From Pseudomonadota bacterium (GTDB lineage Bacteria > Pseudomonadota > Gammaproteobacteria > Burkholderiales > Burkholderiaceae_C): a stretch of 8,831 nt of DNA. The notes below the pieces were generated by a model. That model searched no databases and was not told the DNA's origin. It was given only the letters and a program-made list of their open reading frames with translations. Shown piece by piece: positions 4,953 to 8,831 of the stretch (position 1 is its first letter; the number at the start of each line of letters is the position of its first letter). The translations under genes were made by a program, and so were the position numbers. The stretch lies in the NCBI GenBank assembly GCA_021798395.1, contig JAJZHS010000083.1:1-8831 (forward strand), in the 5' to 3' direction.

Positions 4953-7085
4953 ATGGCCCTGTTTCCCAAATTCGCCTCCACCGCACCGCCCGCCGAGGCC
5001 ACCGCGATCGCCGAACCCGCCATGCTGGCCGCGAGTGCGCCGCCGGCCGAGCCCGAAAGCGGCCGCTTCGGCCTGCCGCTGCTCGGGCACATGCCGCTGG
5101 CACGCCAGCAAAGGCTGCTGATCGTTCTGATGATCGCGGCGCTTCTGCTGCTCGGAGCGGGGCTGGCGGCGACGCTGCGCATCAGCGCCAACTCGGCGCG
5201 GCTGCTCAACGCCGCAGGCGACGCCGCGATGCAATCGCAACGCGTGGCCAAGTCGATTTCGGCCGCGCTGCTCGGGTCCGAGCCCGCGTTCGCCGAGTTG
5301 CGCGCCAGCGCCGATGCGCTGCACGCCGACGTGCAGACCTTGCACCGCGACTTCGGCCCCGGAAAGGCGCACGCGTGGGCCGAGGCAACGGTCCGCAACG
5401 CGCATGTGGTCGTCGGACTCGAGCCCGTGCTGACCCGCACCAACCAGGCCCTGCACGGCGTGTCGGCGCAGGCCGACACCATGCTCGCAGGGACGCAGAC
5501 GCTGATGGCGCTGTTGCAGCAGGACAAGGCGCCGGCCGCCGACGTCGCGGCCGCCGCGCAACTGGGCATGCTGACCCAGCGCATCGGCAAGTCGGCCAAC
5601 CAGTTCCTGTCCTACGCGGGAGTCAGCCCGCAGGCCGTGTTCGCGCTCGGCAGGGATCTCAACACCTTCAGCCAGCTGCTCGCCGGCCTGCGCGACGGCG
5701 ACACCTCGCTGCAACTCGTCGCGACCCGCGATGCGCAGGCCCAGCAACAGCTCGCCGCGCTGCAACACGGCTTTGCCGCCACCCGCCAGCTGGCCACTGC
5801 GGTGCTGGGCAACCTGCAGGCCCTGACCAACGCGCGCGTCGCGCAGACCACGGTGGTCGGCGACTCGATCCCGCTGCTCGATGCGCTCGAGCAACTGCAG
5901 CACACGTATTCGTCCACGGCCGGCGGCGGCCTCGGCGGGGTGCTGTTCGTCGCCGCCTGCGGCGCGCTGGCCCTGCTGGCGCTGCTCGGACTGGCCCAGC
6001 TGTACGTGGCCGACAACCGCCAGCGCGCGCTGCAGTCCGAACGCCAGCGCCTGCAGGCCGAGCGCCTGGAACTGGAGGCCCGGCGCAGCAACGAAGCCAA
6101 CCAGTCGGCGATTCTGCGGCTGATGAACGAACTGCAAAACGTCGCCGAGGGCGATCTGACCCAGCAGGCCACCGTGACCGAGGACATCACCGGCGCCATC
6201 GCCGACTCGGTGAACTACACCGTCGAGGAGCTGCGCAATCTGGTCGGCCAGGTCCAGTCCAGCGCCGAGCACGTGCGCGTGGCGTCGGCGCAGGCGCAGA
6301 CCACGTCGACGGACCTGCTCAGGGTTTCCGAGCAGCAGCTGGCCGAAATCCGCGCCACCGGCCAGTCGGTGCTCGACATGGCCGAACGCATCAATTCCGT
6401 GTCGTCGCAGGCGCAGCAATCGTCCGACGTCGCGCACCGCTCGCTGAGCGCGGCCGAGCAGGGGCTGCGCGCGGTGCGCAACTCGATCGACGGCATGAAC
6501 ACCATCCGCACCCAGATCCAGGACACGTCCAAGCGCATCAAGCGCCTGGGCGAATCGTCGCAGGAGATCGGCGAAATCACCGAGCTGATTTCCGACCTGA
6601 CCGAACAGACCAACGTGCTGGCGCTGAACGCGGCGATCCAGGCCGCTTCGGCGGGAGACGCCGGACGCGGCTTCTCGGTCGTCGCCGAGGAAGTGCAACG
6701 GCTGGCCGAACGCTCCGCCGACGCGGCCAAGCAGATCGCCGCGCTCGTGCGCACGATTCAGACCGACACCCAGGACGCGGTCGCGGCGATGGAAAAAAGC
6801 ACCCAGGGCGTGGTCGAGGGCGCCCGCCTGTCCGACAGCGCGGGAACCGCGCTGAGCGAGATCGACCGGGTGTCGCGCGAACTCGCCGGACTGATCCAGC
6901 GCATTTCAGAACAGGCCCAGACCGAGGCGCAGTCGGCCAACCAGGTGGCGGAAAACATCCAGCACATCTTCGTCGTCACCGAACAGACCGGAGACGGCAC
7001 TCGATCCACCGCGGACCTCGTCGCCGAACTGGCGCGCGTGGCCGAATCGCTGCGCGAGTCGGTGGCACGTTTCAAGATCGCCTGA
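4953..7085 (+). CDS. pilJ: Type IV pilus methyl-accepting chemoreceptor PilJ
   Basis: Inner-membrane receptor of the Pil-Chp system, thought to sense pilin or surface-contact signals and to control ChpA. The product is 710 aa. Order of parts: Ala/Pro-rich cytoplasmic N terminus (1-50); first membrane helix about 54-75 (LLIVLMIAALLLLGAGLAA); periplasmic region about 76-325 with two PilJ-type helical modules, recognisable by QRVAKSIS at 96-103 and MLTQRIGKSANQFL at 206-219; second membrane helix about 327-351; HAMP-like segment and coiled coil about 352-430; then the signalling domain to the C terminus. The hairpin tip is clear at about 541-594 (LTEQTNVLALNAAIQAAS, AGDAGRGFSVVAEEVQRLAE). The protein ends FKIA without a CheR-binding pentapeptide. 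Start chosen by GGAG 5 bases upstream. Its stop is 12 bases before chpA. Confidence 0.97.
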   Translation: MALFPKFASTAPPAEATAIAEPAMLAASAPPAEPESGRFGLPLLGHMPLARQQRLLIVLMIAALLLLGAGLAATLRISANSARLLNAAGDAAMQSQRVAKSISAALLGSEPAFAELRASADALHADVQTLHRDFGPGKAHAWAEATVRNAHVVVGLEPVLTRTNQALHGVSAQADTMLAGTQTLMALLQQDKAPAADVAAAAQLGMLTQRIGKSANQFLSYAGVSPQAVFALGRDLNTFSQLLAGLRDGDTSLQLVATRDAQAQQQLAALQHGFAATRQLATAVLGNLQALTNARVAQTTVVGDSIPLLDALEQLQHTYSSTAGGGLGGVLFVAACGALALLALLGLAQLYVADNRQRALQSERQRLQAERLELEARRSNEANQSAILRLMNELQNVAEGDLTQQATVTEDITGAIADSVNYTVEELRNLVGQVQSSAEHVRVASAQAQTTSTDLLRVSEQQLAEIRATGQSVLDMAERINSVSSQAQQSSDVAHRSLSAAEQGLRAVRNSIDGMNTIRTQIQDTSKRIKRLGESSQEIGEITELISDLTEQTNVLALNAAIQAASAGDAGRGFSVVAEEVQRLAERSADAAKQIAALVRTIQTDTQDAVAAMEKSTQGVVEGARLSDSAGTALSEIDRVSRELAGLIQRISEQAQTEAQSANQVAENIQHIFVVTEQTGDGTRSTADLVAELARVAESLRESVARFKIA

Positions 7086-7097
7086 GCCAGCCGCGGC

Positions 7098-8831
7098 ATG
7101 GATCCATCGCAGCGCCACGAAACCGCGACCGCCGACGCCGCGCCGCTGGCCTGGGTCATCGACCAGGTTCGCGACAACCTGCTCGGCGCGATCAACGCCG
7201 TGCGCAAGCAACTGCAGTTGCGCAGTTTGGGCAGCGACTCCGGCACGTCGCTGCTGCTGCAGGCGCGCAATCAGATCCACCAGGCGTGCGGTGCGATCGG
7301 CCTGCTCGGCCACGAAGCCGCGGCCCGCCTGGTGCGCGCCGCCGAACAGGCGGTGGCGCGCTGCATCGACGCGCCGCAGCGGCTCGACGACAAGACCGTG
7401 CAGCTGCTCGCCGCGGGCCTGCACGCCGAACTCGACTTTCTCGACGCGCGCCTCAGCGGTCGGAACGACGCCGCGCTGAAATTGTTCAAGCCGTACCGTG
7501 CGCTGACCGAGTTCGCCGGCGACGCGGCGCATCCCGCCGACCTGTGGGAATTCGACTGGAACTGGCCGGCGCAGGACACCGAGCCGGCCGCGGGCGCCTT
7601 GCGCGCGGCGGACCGCTCCGATTACGAACGCGCGCTGCTGGAGCTGCTGCGCGGGCGCGACACGGCGGCCGCGGCGGCGGCGATGCAGCGGGTGGCCGCC
7701 ACCGCGGCAGCCTCCGCGCAAGGTCAGGAACGCACTGTGTGGCGCGTCGCCGAGGGCTTCTTCGAAGCGCTGGGCGAGGGGCTCGTGCCGCCGGACCTGT
7801 ACGTCAAGCGGATCTGCAACCGCCTGAACCTGCAGCTCAAGAGCCTGCTCGCAGGCCAGCCGCAGCCCGCGCAGAAGCTGGCGCACGAAATGCTGTTTTA
7901 CTGCGACCAGGCGCTGGCGCGCGCGCGCGACCGCGACCTGCCGGCGCTGCGCGCGGTGGCCCGGACGCTGCGGCTCGCGCCCGGTGAAGCGGTTGACTAC
8001 GAAGCGGACTACTTCGGGCGCATCGACCCGGCGCTGGTGCAGCAGGTGCGTCGCCGGCTGGCGCAGGTCAAGGACGGCTGGGCGATGCTCGGCAACGAGG
8101 ACTTCAGCCGCGTCGATCGCTTGCTCGACGCGCTGGGCCAGCTCGGTGCCGCGCTGCACGACGTGCAGCCGGGGGCCGAGGTGCTCGCCGCGGCGATCGA
8201 GCGCATGGTGCGCGCGGTGCACGCGCGGCGCCCGCTGCTGACTCCCGAGCGCGTGCTCGAGACGGCCACCGCGCTGCTGTTCCTGGAAGCCGCGTTCGCC
8301 CACTTCCGCGCCGACGACGCCACGTTCATCGGACAGGCGCGCGAATTGGCGCAGCGCCTGCTGCGCAGCGCCGACGGCGAAGACGCCGGGACCTTCGCGC
8401 CCTGGATGGAGGCGCTGTACCGGCGCACCTCGGAAACGCAGACCCTGGGCAGCGTGGTCGAGGAACTGCACCACGACATGACCGAGGTCGAGCGTCTGCT
8501 CGACGGCTATTTCCGGGATCCGGCGACGCGGCCCGACCTGGACGCGGTACCGCGGCTGCTCGGGCAAATGCGCGGCGTGCTGTCGGTGCTCGGCGTGGAA
8601 GTCGGCGCCCAGGCCCTGGGACGCATTCGCCAGCAGGTCGACACGCTGATCACCGAACCGCCCGACGAAGCGCAGGCGCGCGCCGACGGGGGTGTCTTCG
8701 ACCAGCTTGCCGCCAACATCGGCGCCCTCGGCTTCCTGATCGACATGCTGGGCTACCAGCCCGAGTTGGCCAAGTCGCTGTTCACGTTCGATGCTGAGCG
8801 TGGCGAGCTGCGCCCGCGCGTGGCCAGCACC
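7098..8831 (+). CDS. chpA: Pil-Chp hybrid histidine kinase ChpA/PilL, N-terminal 578 residues, 3' truncated by window edge
   Basis: ChpA is the CheA-type kinase of the type IV pilus chemosensory array. Only the N-terminal 578 codons are here; the frame is open to base 8831. The start ATG (7098) lies 12 bases after the pilJ stop, with no strong Shine-Dalgarno. The visible part is mostly alpha-helical and contains: PLAWVIDQVRDNL at 16-28, typical of ChpA N termini; a first phosphotransfer-like module with His61 in QIHQACGAIGLLG, where the usual Lys of HxxKG is Cys64; a long middle region with a WEFDWNWP segment (about 150-157) and Ala runs near 191-200; and a second module about 450-530 whose motif reads GQMRGVLSVLG, with Gly489 where a phospho-His would be. 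Family members have further Hpt domains, the kinase core, CheW-like and receiver domains downstream, all outside the window. Assignment relies on these motifs plus operon position. Confidence 0.9.
   Translation, partial: MDPSQRHETATADAAPLAWVIDQVRDNLLGAINAVRKQLQLRSLGSDSGTSLLLQARNQIHQACGAIGLLGHEAAARLVRAAEQAVARCIDAPQRLDDKTVQLLAAGLHAELDFLDARLSGRNDAALKLFKPYRALTEFAGDAAHPADLWEFDWNWPAQDTEPAAGALRAADRSDYERALLELLRGRDTAAAAAAMQRVAATAAASAQGQERTVWRVAEGFFEALGEGLVPPDLYVKRICNRLNLQLKSLLAGQPQPAQKLAHEMLFYCDQALARARDRDLPALRAVARTLRLAPGEAVDYEADYFGRIDPALVQQVRRRLAQVKDGWAMLGNEDFSRVDRLLDALGQLGAALHDVQPGAEVLAAAIERMVRAVHARRPLLTPERVLETATALLFLEAAFAHFRADDATFIGQARELAQRLLRSADGEDAGTFAPWMEALYRRTSETQTLGSVVEELHHDMTEVERLLDGYFRDPATRPDLDAVPRLLGQMRGVLSVLGVEVGAQALGRIRQQVDTLITEPPDEAQARADGGVFDQLAANIGALGFLIDMLGYQPELAKSLFTFDAERGELRPRVAST

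Noticed and set aside
4779..6698. A 639-codon minus-strand open frame antisense to pilJ
   Set aside because: Repetitive low-complexity composition, mirror of the helical PilJ sequence; no supporting ribosome site or family.
7660..7700. GCG/GCC run in chpA as a slippage-prone repeat or phase-variation tract
   Set aside because: The repeat is short, interrupted and codes for an Ala stretch in a helical linker; unit size of three would not shift frame.
5375..7987. An 870-codon plus-strand open frame overlapping pilJ and the start of chpA
   Set aside because: Out of frame with both real genes, product is Arg/Ala/Gly-rich low-complexity sequence with no motif; long stop-free shadow frames are expected at this GC content.
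6906..8567. A 553-codon minus-strand open frame antisense to the pilJ end and chpA
   Set aside because: Arg/Ala/Gln-rich with no motif; the plus-strand ChpA reading has proper family motifs and operon spacing.

Overview
The window is a GC-rich (roughly 70% by eye), densely coded chromosomal segment. Gene content and order suggest a Burkholderiales-type betaproteobacterium: aroE–mtgA, then thiD–hemL on the opposite strand, then a rubredoxin gene leading into a Pil-Chp (type IV pilus chemosensory) operon. The lineage call is inference from protein resemblance and synteny. I see no mobile element, tRNA, rRNA or CRISPR array.

Layout. (1) Positions 1-1067, plus strand: the 3' part of aroE (shikimate dehydrogenase, cut by the left edge) overlaps by four bases the start of mtgA, a monofunctional peptidoglycan glycosyltransferase. 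(2) Positions 1086-3295, minus strand: a ThiD-like kinase gene followed by hemL (glutamate-1-semialdehyde aminomutase), converging on mtgA. A GC-rich inverted repeat spans both convergent stop codons, and a 7-bp perfect hairpin sits just upstream of the hemL start. (3) Positions 3296-3408: a divergent promoter region of about 113 bp with a repeated 9-mer. (4) Positions 3409-8831, plus strand: a 59-aa rubredoxin (GTG start), pilG (TTG start), pilH, pilI, pilJ and the first 578 codons of the chpA/pilL hybrid histidine kinase, which runs off the right edge. Spacing between pil genes is -4, 7, 32 and 12 bases, so they very probably form one operon.

How the genes work together: PilJ (membrane chemoreceptor), PilI (CheW-like adaptor) and ChpA (CheA-like kinase with multiple phosphotransfer domains) should form a signalling array that phosphorylates the single-domain receivers PilG and PilH, which control type IV pilus extension, retraction and, in Pseudomonas, cAMP levels. 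No pilK methyltransferase gene lies between pilJ and chpA. HemL makes 5-aminolevulinate for haem. The ThiD-like protein belongs to the thiamine HMP kinase family by fold but lacks several of its signature residues, including the usual Cys, which is replaced by the ribokinase-type Asp.

The region looks mostly like ordinary conserved betaproteobacterial chromosome. I found no convincing undescribed system; the points most worth a second look are the divergent ThiD-like kinase, the hemL leader hairpin, the His-to-Asn change in the MtgA active-site motif, and the rubredoxin/Pil-Chp linkage.
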